The notes below the pieces were generated by a model. It did not search any database. It saw only the letters and a list, made by a program, of their open reading frames with translations, and had not been told where the DNA came from. This document shows positions 1-10,699 of a DNA stretch of 64,000 nucleotides, piece by piece. The first letter of the stretch is position 1, and the number at the start of each line of letters is the position of its first letter. A program made the position numbers and the translations under genes. The stretch is from Gnetum montanum (taxonomy: Eukaryota; Streptophyta; Gnetopsida; Gnetales; Gnetaceae), in the NCBI GenBank assembly GCA_015680685.1, contig MNCI01003573.1, positions 325,835-389,834 of the forward strand, in the 5' to 3' direction.

Positions 1-1451
1 TAATGCACTTGTGCTGGCCATTTTCTTGGGTGCTTAGATGTTTTCTTCTTGAATTTTCTTACCGTTCCGACGTTGCCACATTATCAGGAAGCTAAGCAAA
101 TAAAAATAATAAGTCTTTACATGGTGTGGTTCCCATGCAAAAACACAGAAAAAAATAGTGAGAATTCAAAGCACACCCCTTAGATGAAATAATCATTTGG
201 GCTACAAGCACTGGTTATGGAACTAAAATAAACATGTTCCCTCTAACTCAAGCCCTTCTCCCTTCCCACTTTCTTCTCTTTTGTTTCGTCGGAATGGTGG
301 TGGCTCTTTGGTGCAGCCATTCTTGTTACTTCAAGTGGATGGATGGGCCGAATGTATTAATGCGAAGTCACTAGATGTGGATTGTTTGGGGCCAGATTTG
401 GAATGAGATCTACTAAGTCACATTAACCATTAATACATAAGGGGCTGTACACCACCTTGTTCTTGAGATTCCATTCCATTCTCTTCTTTTCATCTTTCTT
501 TCCCCATTTATCACCTCAGTACCAGTTGTATCAGTAGTCCATATCTTGGTGGATGCATTGTTTTCTTTTTGGTAAACTCTTGTGGTTAAGACTTTAACTC
601 TTATCTCCAAATGACATTCCTAGAGCCTACAGACTCTTTGAATGTGGGATTGTCAGGGCATTAAGGGCATGAGATTACTTTAGGGAGAACCCACTAGCAT
701 TCCTATTTGGTGCATCCATTAATTTCTTTCCTTTAAACATTTCCGCAATCACCATCTACTTTGTTCATCTCCATCTTTGACATCCATTTGATTGGCGTCG
801 TTGTTGTTTCTTTTCCTCCATCTTTCTTATTCCTTATCTTTTTCCATTCTATCACTACCAGAGGTTTGCTCTCAGTCATGGGGATCTTGGTCCAATTTTT
901 TTTATTTTTCTCTTAACCCCTACACCTCGGGTAGTCACTAGTATCATATCTCCAGATTTGTATCAGCCATATCACAACTCAGCCAATGGACCTTACACTA
1001 AGGCAAGGTATTAACTGCATTGTGATTCATTTATCCTTGCTAATATCAGACTATGTTGTGTGTGCAAATGGCAATCATACAACAACGGATTGGATCTGGA
1101 GTAAACACTTGGAATGGACTGGCACTGAAGCAGTTATGCAAGGGACAAAATTGATGATGCACTTATGGATGGACAACGAAAATCGCAATCTTGGCGTTGG
1201 CAACAATAAACTTCTTCTTTTTTTCTCTCTCTCTTCTCTGTTCTCTCTCAGCTGCCAAATAAGGTTGGATGTCAAATGTGTATAGTGTTCACTCTTGTTG
1301 TCATGAACACTAAATTTTGCCATGTTTTGTAATGATGATCCATTCACATGTCACCCCATCTACCATTAGTATCATTCAAGTCAATAATCCCATACCTTCC
1401 CAATATTTTGTAAGGAACTCAAGGACAAGTTTTCATTCAATCATGGGGGTA
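1..1451 (+). mobile_element. 3' internal region of a Ty3/gypsy element (family A)
   Basis: No coding domain is recognisable. The stretch is placed by homology inside the window: about 640-710 matches the 3' region of the gypsy element at 54,630-54,680 (a shared block on a growing 'gggcattaagggc' core), and 118-230 matches, in inverted orientation, 2,640-2,760 of the minus-strand element next door. The last 70 bases hold the typical run-up to a polypurine tract (CAAGGACAAGTTTTC, then a GGGGG run) that also precedes the LTRs at 58,514 and 62,530. The 5' part of this element lies left of the window. The open frames here are not supported as genes. Confidence 0.7.
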
Positions 1452-2234
1452 TGATGGGACGCGATATCGCATCGACCCCTACGATATCACATACGTGATA
1501 TCGTAGCCTGTCACCGGTTCTATAAATAAGAGGTAGCTTTCCCTTGTTTCTCCATCTAGATCTAGACCCTTAGCTAAACTCTAGTAGTTTTACCATTCTA
1601 GAGATAAAATAATTTCCATGTACCCACAGTAGAAGTCTCAAAGTGAATGGATCTTTATTCTAGCAAATTGTACCTGAGCACACATTTGTGTACAAAAATA
1701 AAGATGAACTTTCTGATAAGCCTTGCATGCATGGATTAAGCTAATTAGGATTTAATTAATGTTAAATGCTTAAATGCTTTCTTCGATAATTAATCTCTCT
1801 CAACCCTCAACTCCTAGTTAAGTGCATTCAGTACGACTGCTTCGAGCACATGTGCTATGCTTGGTAACCCAATAACGAATAGCGTTTGGTAATCCCAATA
1901 GCATTGCATTGGTTCAGGGTGTGTATGACAAGTGGGAATGGATATTGATGCTAGGACGATTAAAGCTTAGTTAGTGAAATTTGGTTACTTAGTCTTTTCA
2001 CCCTTTCCTCTCTTAGCATAGGCGATAAAAAAATAAAAGACATAAAAATCATATACCTCAGACTTACTTAACCATAGAACTGTGACAATATAAGTAAGTC
2101 TGGGAAGACAATGATTGATTAACCTTAAATGTTCCATAAGGCGCGTAAGCACTTAGTCCTTGGAATTCGACTGGATTGCGCGTGTAATGCTCGTATTTGT
2201 ATGGTTGAGTGTAGGGGTACCTCGCCACTCATCA
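1452..2234 (+). repeat. Family A 3' LTR
   Basis: It starts TGATGGGACGCG directly after a polypurine tract and ends GCCACTCATCA, so it has TG...CA ends. It has a TATA-like TATAAATA near 1,522, and an AATAAA at about 1,697 in the 3' arm of a hairpin (ATCTTTATT 1,651-1,659 with AATAAAGAT 1,697-1,705). U3 carries the palindrome GCGATATCGC and a 12-bp dyad CTACGATATCAC/GTGATATCGTAG. The same family is found inverted at 11,208-12,021 and at the right edge from 63,914. Confidence 0.85.
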
Positions 2235-3690
2235 ATGATCATAACAAGTTAAGGACTAACCTAAATGAATCTACTCAAGAATCCCAACACAACAAACCAA
2301 GACATAGAGCATAACATAGAACATGGTAATGATGTGAGTTATGGTAGCATGTATGGATGATAGAGAAGGTAGAACGGAGTTCCAAATTGAGGTCATAAGA
2401 AGTCCCTTATGGAATTTATGGTTAAAATGACCTAAGAAGTTTCATCCTCAGTCTACACCAAAACCATCTACTTTCATTGACTTCGCATCACCACTCTAAC
2501 ACTGATCCACCCACTCGAGACACAAAAGTGCTTCCACAAAATAACCACCATTCCACAAAGAGAGGAAAAGAGAAGTAGGAAGTAAGAGAGAGAGAGGGCC
2601 TTAGTTAGAGAGGACCTTCAAGAATAGGTGTATGCTATTCGAGTCCCATAACCAGTGCTTACAACCCGTTTATCTGTCCAAGGGGTGTGCTTTGAGTTCC
2701 CATTATTTTTTTTTTGTTTTATTTTTTTTTTATTTTTATTTTCAATAGGAACCACACCATGCAAGGACGTTATTTGACTTCCTATTAGTGGTTGGTGTAG
2801 AATCGTAAGAAGTCCATGAAAAACACTTAAGCACTCAAGCAAGAGGAAGAGTACAAAGAATAACAAGTCCCCTTGAAGTCACATCCTTTACAAACCTTTG
2901 AATCCTTCCTAATTTTAGAACTACCAAGGTCACTAATTAATTAAAAGTTACTTTAAGGAAAAGGGACCTCAAATTCCCAGAACAAGGAAAACCATAGAGT
3001 TCATTGGATGGGTAGATGACATGGAATCATTGCCTGTTCCATGAAAAATAAACCATGTCAAAATCATCAGACATTAGAATTCCAAAATAGAAACCAGACA
3101 TCAATAATCACACATTAAGCATAAACCATCATTAGTAGACAACAATAGTGGCATTGTGTCCTATGGTAATAAAGCAAATTTATTAGAAAAAATAAGAAAA
3201 TAGCACACTTAAACAAAAAGAAAGCAAAATAAAGTAAAATATATAAGAAAGTGTAAAATAATCAATAAGTTTCAAAGGTACTAAAGATGGTATAAAATTA
3301 TAAAAAATTGAAAATCAAAAATTCATAAAATAAATAATTTGTAAATATTAAAAATGTGAAAAACAAAAAGTAGAAAAACTAAGAAGCCAATTTAATGGTT
3401 AGCACGGATGGCCATCTCCCCCATGCCTAAGTTGGAAGGAGGAGATCCAAAAAATAGAACATGGTTGTCCATCCATTAAGGCAATAGTTACATTAGCCTA
3501 TCTTGGTTCAAGGAAAGGCTTCACTTGTTGGATGTTGACCAACTACTTTTTATTCCGACTATCAGGTTTGTAGGTCAACATGGCCCTAGAGGGAAAGGTT
3601 TGATCAATTATTTAAGGTCCCTCCCACAATGTTTGGAATTTTGTCTTTTGGGGTACATGTGTGGGGTTCTAGTAGAGAACCTTATCTCCT
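2235..3690 (-). other. Non-coding 3' region of gypsy B1
   Basis: AT-rich, with long T and A runs (for example 2,704-2,745) and no domain-bearing frame. On the minus strand it is similar to the post-integrase region of element C: the block around 2,860-2,880 (a 'gatgtgacttcaagggga' motif) reappears near 53,866. It is therefore retrotransposon spacer, not host sequence. Confidence 0.65.
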
Positions 3691-3699
3691 GGTTAAAGT

Positions 3700-4660
3700 T
3701 TTACTTTCTTGATTCTAAGGTCATGATGTTGCTTACTGAATGCCTTGTTCACCTCATTTAAGGATAGGGCCACTAATCATTTTTTATCTAACACATTCAG
3801 GGTGATTAATCATTCTTTCTGTGCTAGACTTAGGTCAAGGTTTAGCTCACAAGCTATTGAGAGTGTATGGAGCTCGGATTGGATTGGAAGCATTGGAAGC
3901 TTTCTGTACACTAACTTGTAGGGAGAATAGCCAATAGGAAGTTTCCAAGTTGAATGATAAGCCTAGAGAGCATCTTTGAGCTTTGTATTCCAATCCTTCC
4001 TATATTTGCTAATGGTTCATGTTAGTATTTTTGTAATCTCCCAGTTGGTTGCCTTTGCTTGACTGTTGGCTTGGGATGATAAGGTATTGTTAATTTATGT
4101 TCTACCCCCAAGAGTTACATTAACTTTCTAAAAGTGGAACCTGTGAAAGGAGTTCCATTATCAGAATTTAGTGAATGCAGTACCCCAAACCTATTCATGA
4201 TATTTTGTTGTATAAAGTTGGCAGTAGTGGATGATGTACAATCAATAACGACTAGTGTTTCTGCCCATTTTGTGTAGTAGTCAACTGCTACTATGATATA
4301 TGCCTTGTCATTGGACATGGGTGTGATGGGACCCATGAAGTCAACACCTCATATGTCGAAAGGTTCTAGTGGTTGAATCCACTATTAAGGATCTTCCATG
4401 CGAGCAATCATTCCCTTATCACGTTGATAATGTTCATAAGATTTGACAAATTGGTGGGCATCCCTAACGATTGTAGGCCAATAGTATCTTGCCATCAGGA
4501 TTTTTATGGCTATGCATCTCCCTACATAGTGGCCTCTGCAAGGCCCTTCGTGAGCATCCTAGAGAACATGTAGTTGATATTCATTAGGGACACACCAATG
4601 AATTAGGGCATCAACACATACCTTGCAGAGGTATTTGTTAATTTCCATGAAGTATTTAAC
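3700..4660 (-). pseudogene. Integrase domain of gypsy B1 (broken)
   Basis: Frames on the minus strand carry an H2C2-like region near 4,450-4,640 (segments such as DAHEGPCRGHYVG) and the integrase core at 4,115-4,336. There MGPITPMSN, VDYYTKWAE and SDNGTPFTG mark the strand around the first catalytic Asp and the second Asp of the D,D-35-E core. The third acidic residue would be near 4,000, where the frame is disturbed. It is followed by the 3' spacer with no chromodomain that I can see. Stops and shifts make it inactive. Confidence 0.75.
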
Positions 4661-4829
4661 CTGATGAAGAAATTGTTGCTTTTTCCTAAAATTCAAGTCC
4701 TACGGCATCTCTTAAGTGAGAAGATATGTAAGGATGTCATTATACTAAGTTGATTTTACAAGCATTTATTCACTTATTGCTCCTGTTAAGAGGAGTTCAT
4801 CTGAAAATTGATCAAAGAGCAGGCTCTCC

Positions 4830-6050
4830 TCCTATTTTTTATCCCATCTTAAATGAGAGAGATGGTGAGTGATCACATTCTTAGTTCCTTTTCAAACTAC
4901 CATCGTGAGATCAAATTCCTACAAGATCACAAACCATCATATGACACAAGGACTCATCGTCGACTTATTCATGAGGAAGCGGATTGCACTGTGGTCAGTA
5001 TGCATAAATACTTTGTAACTAAGCACATAGTACCTGAACTTTTCTAGCACATACAACACTATCATTAGTTCTTTTTTTGTCGTGATGTAGTTATCTATGC
5101 TTCCACAATGCTTTGACTCATGTCGTGGATATAATATGGATGTTTCTTATCATCCATCTGCATGTGCACTGCTCCCAAAGCATAGTTAGATATATCTATC
5201 ATAATATTGAAGGGTCTCGACTAGTCTGGTGCTCATAGGATTAGTATTTCTACAAGTTTCTCCTTTAATTGTTGGAATGCATGTTCACATTCCCTAGTCT
5301 AAATGAAAGGTGCATCTTTCTTTGTAAGCTCTACCAATGACTTTGCGATCTTAGAGAAATTCTTAATAAATCATTGGTAGTAGCTAGTGTGTCTAAGGAA
5401 TGATCGGACATCTTTAACGGTCTCTAGTTGGCGTGTTATTCCTTGGATGACCCTAATTTTTTCTAGATTGACCTTAATCCATTTCTTTGAAATTTGGTGC
5501 CCTAGCACAATGGCTTCTTAGATCATGAGATGGCTCTTTTGCTAGTTGAGCCGTAGGTTTGTGTCTGCACATCTCTTCAATACTTGCCCAAGTCAGTCCA
5601 AGGCTTGCTTAAAGGTAGCTCCATAAGTGGAGAAGTCATCCATGAATAGTTCAACACCACTACCAATCTGCTATTGAAAGATACTAAGGACCAAGCGTTG
5701 AAATGTTGTGGGGGCATTGCAAAAGTTCCCTAGGGACTTGTGAATGTTGTCTTGGCTTAATCTTTTGACACAATTTGGATTTGGTTATAGCCACCACTAC
5801 AATCATCCAAGAAACTATAATAATAATGCCCAGATATGGTGTCTAATACTTGATCTTCAAATGGCAAAGAAAAGTGATCTTTAAATGTTGCCCGAAGTTG
5901 ATGCAAACATGTCATTTGCCATCCTTCTTCTGTATAATTACGAGTGGACTAACCCACTCACTATTCGCAATTGAATAGATGAACCCTGCCTTGAGGAGTT
6001 GCTCTATCTCCTCCTTGATGATTTGCTTCAATTTGGGATTTAGCTACCTC
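4830..6050 (-). pseudogene. Reverse transcriptase and RNase H of gypsy B1 (broken)
   Basis: The RT begins near 6,000 with WVSPLVIIQKKDGKW, the usual first RT block of Ty3/gypsy elements. Later RT blocks are spread over shifted frames to about 5,180. RNase H follows at about 5,180-4,850, seen in pieces such as HTDHSAIRFLMNK and a KNVITHHLSHL tail (normally N-V-x-A-D-x-L-S-R-L). Many in-frame stops. Position between protease and integrase agrees with gypsy order. Confidence 0.7.
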
Positions 6051-6739
6051 TACAGCTACCTTCTAAGCTTCATGGCTAGGTCGGTGTTGATGCAATGCTG
6101 GCATATCCTTGGATCAATTTTTGTAAGATCTGGATATGACCAAGTAAAGGCTATTGACCATTTATTCACCACTTTCAACAACTTTTCTTTTTACTTAGGA
6201 GCAAATTTGGCATTAATGAAGACTGGTTTACCATTCTTTAAAAATGCATACTCCATTCTGGCCAGTAAAGCTTTTAGTTCTATGGGCTCCTATTTGAAGT
6301 GATCAAGGATTTCCAACTCTCCCCCATAGGTATCATCATCTTCATTAGAGAGTTGGGAATGAACTTGTTCAATTTTGTCAATGCCTTTAACATATGCACA
6401 TGTTAAGCTCTCAATTGGTTTCATGCATCATGTGCTGCTATTTGAATCAACTATCAACCACTAGGTGCCCTCCTGCTTTGTGGTTGCTACATACAGACAC
6501 CTTTGAATGTTAATTTCTTGTGCACACTAATTGCATGCCTTAATGTATGTACTCTTGATGGACAAAATCTTTTGCATGCAATTGCACCCGTTATCATTGT
6601 ATGTGATGCATTGAATATGCCTCTTCTCAATTTTTCCTAGCTCATTTTCCTTAAATATTTCTAAAGATAGGTCCCTTATACCCATTCTTGCATTAACCAT
6701 GCTTAACCAATCTCTTCCCATAATGATGGGGAACTCACT

Positions 6740-6970
6740 TTTTTAGTTGTCCACATTGATTACTAGAAAACCAACAAGATAGGACCACCCACAAATTGTG
6801 GTCACAATTTCCTCTACTAATCCCAGAGGGATAGTAATTGATTGATTTGCTAATTCTAAATGAATGTTGCTCTTCTTGAGAGGTGGTAGGTTTTGGGCCT
6901 TGTACATGTCATGGGAGATGAGATTCACTCCAGAACTAGAGTTAAGAAGAGCCTTGCATGGTTCTGTCTA
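6740..6970 (-). pseudogene. Retropepsin-like domain of gypsy B1
   Basis: The minus-strand frame reads KALLNSSSGVNLISHDMY and continues about 60 residues to ICGWSYLVGFLVIN, which is the retropepsin pattern of this group. The catalytic Asp of the D-S/T-G triad is replaced by Asn (LLNSS). The protease of element C at 49,866 has the same change with a different Asn codon (AAT there, AAC here). The flap-region sequence is preserved. Confidence 0.65.
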
Positions 6971-6999
6971 GCAATCTATAGATAAATGAGTGGACTTCC

Positions 7000-9508
7000 T
7001 GGATCAAATCTTTTTGTAGGAAGATTGCTGGCCTTGATCTAGTCAGAAACAACATGAGTTAGCATTACAGTGCAGATTCCAAGTGGCACTTGGTTTGAAG
7101 GGCACTTGGATAAGTGTGCTAGAGATGTAGGGCGATTAGTTGAATTAGATTATAAGGGTTGAAGAGGACTGCTGGGCCAAAAGAAAGGCCTTTTCCATGA
7201 TCGATTATCTTGACCACTTGGTTGAAAAATTGGTTGTGAGTGTACATCCCTTATAGCATTTCATTATTGTGGCTATGAAGGAATCTTACCCTGCATGGAC
7301 AAAGTAGGAGGTAATTAGGTTGAAGGTGGAGGTGCATGTGCAGAGGGATGCAAAGTATGGTACAAAATACAGATATGGGTTGTCCCCTTAAGTAGATGAT
7401 GAATGTGTTCAATGGTACTCTGGAGGGTAATAGTGATGCTAGAATGATGTATGACTTGCAAAACTTCTAAGGAAGATAGGCTGTTAAACATAGTACTCGT
7501 ATGGATCTGGTTGCCTATAAGGGTACTACTGCCTTGGCGGTGACATTCCCCATGATTGTGGTTGGTACCACTGTTGGTATTGTTCATAAGTTTGTGGAGG
7601 AGTTCCACTTGGGTAGTAAGCTTGTTGTTGCTAGTGGAATTACCTTGAGGGTAAGGCAATCATCTTGGAGCTTGCCTACATGCTAGGCGAGGATTCAATG
7701 CATACACTCCAAACTCTTATAAATGTGACACTACAAGGCAACATCCTTTTGGATGTTTTTATTGGCAAATTTCACATTCAATTTCATCATTAGAGTTACA
7801 CTCCACAACTTCCTCTAATACAATAGCTTTACCCTTACCTCTTTGGTAGGCACGTTTAGCTTCTTTTCACCTCCTGTGATTATGATCACTACTTTGCTCT
7901 TTAGATTCTTTAGCAATCTTCAAAGCAGTTTGAAATTTTTTATCTAAAGAGTCCCATAACTTATCAACCTTTTCTAAAATATCAGAAATAGATTTTTGGA
8001 TGGGTGAGGTTTTTCTGTTCACCACTTCATCAAGTGGTGACTCCTCCTCATCATAAAATTGGACCTCTCGTTTTCTAATGGATGGGTCCCTGTTATACTC
8101 TTCAGCACTTTCCCTTTTTTGTAGCTCACCTTCTTCTTTTGCTATGTGCTCAATTAGCCTTTGGATCTAATGATATCTCAATTCAAACAATCTTTCTTGG
8201 GCATACACCCCAAGGGTTCTTTTTGTTTATGCTATGAGTCCATCTATGATGTGGTGAAGTTGTTTCCTCTGAGAATAACCATGGCTAGGGCATCGGTATA
8301 AGAGTGAATAATATCAGCCCATGGTAGTATCCAAGGGTTCATGCGCTCCTTGTTTCCAACCTTGGATTTGTCTTCTTAGATTAGACACTCTGAAGTACGT
8401 CTGGTATTTACCATTGAACAGCTTTAACATAATACTCCATCTGTGGATAGATTCTGGCTCTAAGGGTCGATACCAACTTTCAACTTCCTTAATGAGTGTC
8501 GTTGGAAAAAGCTTAAGTTTCTACCACTCATTCTCTATGTTTTGTAAGGCACAGGCATCTTGAAAAGCTTATAGATGTGTCTGCGGGATTAGAGTTGTAT
8601 CCCCCTTCAAATCTTGGGATATTGTTCATGTCTAGGTGCTTGATCTAGCTATCTTTCATATGCCTAGTTAGGATTTTTACTGCCTCCACAATGTTGAGCA
8701 TACTTCGAGTCACCAATAACAATTCATCATCATCATTGCGTTGATGACGCCGATAATGTTTTCGAACACCCCTTTGATTTTGGTGGCCTTCATGGTCATT
8801 ATTTTTTCGATAATCACCTTCATCATGGTTATTTTGATGGTAGCTTCCATGAGAATTGTTAGATGAAGAGGAATGTTTGGAATCGAATGAAGAGGAAGGT
8901 GGACCGCCACTGTGACTGCGGTGTCCACCACCACTCTTACACTTATTACGATCACCATCCTTAGATCCCTTACTATTATGATGCTTGCCTAAGTTCCTAC
9001 CTTGGTTATTACTTTTTCCTGAACCTGGTTTATGAATAGTGGATTGCAAGTTCAGGTTCACACCCTTGCCATCTGTAATAGGGGGTAGAGAATCTTTCTG
9101 CTGAGAACCTTTCAAGAGAGGATCCTCATTGTCATCTTGGTTTAGTAGGAATAAGGGATTGATGTAATGTTTCCCCTTTGTGGCTTCATAGAGTTTCTCC
9201 TAACATCGATCTCATTTGCATTGTGTTTCATTGGGACAATAGTTTCAAGTGTCATATTCATCCACAATGTATTCTTTGTGAAGATCTACTATGCCCAACT
9301 TCTTAAGGATTTTAAATAGCATCCTGGGCACAAATCTATCGAGGGGCAAGACAACATTGCCCTCCATATGATGCCATCACAACTGTTCATCCTAATGTAG
9401 GATGAAAGTGAAGTTCGGCACAAACTCATCTGGATGAGTGTATACCACCTTGGATTCTTGTGGGATCGGTGACTCGATATCTTCATGCTTGCAAGAAGAA
9501 GAAAACAT
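7000..9508 (-). pseudogene. Gag region of gypsy B1
   Basis: The likely start is the minus-strand ATG at 9,508, about 130 bases from the PBS. The N-terminal part is interrupted. A 156-codon open stretch at 8,645-9,115 is rich in Ser, Asn, His and Gly and ends in SMLNIVEAVKILTRHMKDS. The same motif occurs in gag of element C (near 48,150) and B2 (near 60,450), which ties the three together. Retrotransposon gag sequence continues to about 8,150, then a KEEGELQKRES segment and a cysteine/histidine motif near 7,730-7,770. The stretch 7,000-7,660 is low-complexity linker. Stops make it inactive. Confidence 0.75.
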
Positions 9509-9638
9509 TTTGCAAAGTAAAATAAAATTGTTAGTGTGCTTTTATAATTTTTATGTAGTGGGAATGATATTAACCTCGACGTTCATACAATAATATTAAT
9601 GGTATTCACTTAAACCTAAATAGCGCATGTTCCACAGA

Positions 9639-9662
9639 CAAGGTCCTTGGCAATGGTGCCAA
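9639..9662 (-). other. Primer binding site of gypsy B1
   Basis: On the minus strand the bases right after the LTR read TTGGCACCATTGCCAAGGA. This resembles the TGGCGCCGTTGCCGGGGA primer site (tRNA-Asp type) known from several plant gypsy groups. Comparable sites follow the LTRs at 47,100 (+) and 61,574 (-). Confidence 0.65.
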
Positions 9663-10601
9663 TGATGAGTAGTGAGGTACCCCTATGCCAACCATACGAA
9701 TTATAGAGCATTCACGCATGATCTAGTCAAATTCTACAGACTTTATCGTTTCCAGTGTACTAGTCCTTTAGGAAGTGAATCTAGCCTTAAGATCAATCGT
9801 TGTCTTCCCAATTACACTTTTGACGTTCGTTGGTATGGTTAATTGTAATTGAGGCATCCAATTTTTATCCTTTTGTGTTTTATAGTTTGGTGCTCAAAAT
9901 GTAGATAAAAAGGAATTTGATTAACTAACCTAAATTAACTAATTAACTAGCATTTAACTAATCCTAACATAAGCATCCAATCCCACTTTCTGTACATGTC
10001 TTGAACCCACGTATCCACTACTGGGTGACCAAGTGCTATGCTACTAAGTGTATCAAGCAATAGCATTGCTAGGATTACCAAGCAAATACGTGTTATGCTT
10101 GAAGCGATTGTACTTATGTGTGTAATAGAGTTGGCTTAATTGTTTCATTAATGTAATAATTGGAAAATATTTAATAACTAATGAAAAACGTTTAATAAAT
10201 AATTAAAAACATTGAATGCATAATTGAAATAGCTAATCTTTCCAAAGTGCTGCAAGGTTTATCAGAAAGCTCATCTTTATTGTCACACACACTGTCCTGC
10301 TCAGGTACAACAATGCTCAAATAAAGATTTGTACACTTAATGACTCCTGCTGTGGGCACTCTAGTGAAAAATTCTAACTTTCAAATGGGAAAAATGCAAG
10401 AGCTTTACTGCAACTACAATCTCTACTTATGCCATAAATGTGGTTACAAGCATGTATTTATAGCTAACTATAGGCACTATGTCAATAGGGCCACATTGAC
10501 GCATGATATGATGCATGAATTAGGCCTCATTGATGAGGCCCAAATGACAAGTTCGCATTGACGAGGTTTCATTGACGCAATTGACAGAATGCAACTCATC
10601 A
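9663..10601 (-). repeat. Family B 5' LTR of gypsy B1
   Basis: On the + strand it runs from TGATGAGTAGTGAGG to GCAACTCATCA (TG...CA). Read on the minus strand, U3 has repeated TGACGCA/CAATG dyads, then a TATA-like 'tataaatac' near 10,460. The R-region hairpin is ATCTTTATT 10,273-10,281 with AATAAAGAT 10,320-10,328. Similar LTRs lie at 61,575-62,437 (minus) and 62,530-63,570 (plus). Confidence 0.8.
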
Positions 10602-10690
10602 ATAATCTAGGGTCATAATGAAGAATGTTGTTAACCCATCCTCATTAATCATAGCAAAGTAATTGGTAAACTATGGTTTTTAATGAGTAC
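10602..10690. other. Host sequence between B1 LTR and CCR4 pseudogene
   Basis: Short AT-rich flank with no recognisable feature. It is probably the original host DNA into which gypsy B1 inserted. Confidence 0.5.
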
Positions 10691-10699
10691 TATCCATGA

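Larger units (their letters stand above)
2235..9662 (-). mobile_element. Ty3/gypsy retrotransposon B1, internal region
   Basis: Reading leftwards from the 5' LTR at 9,663-10,601, the order is PBS, gag, protease, reverse transcriptase/RNase H, integrase, then an AT-rich non-coding 3' region. That domain order is Ty3/gypsy. Every coding part has stops or frame changes, so the copy is dead. Its 3' end has no LTR here: it runs into the + strand family A LTR at 2,234. The 2,240-2,760 segment is homologous to 1-450 of that element. The simplest reading is that A inserted into B1 and the rest of B1 lies left of the window. Confidence 0.85.
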
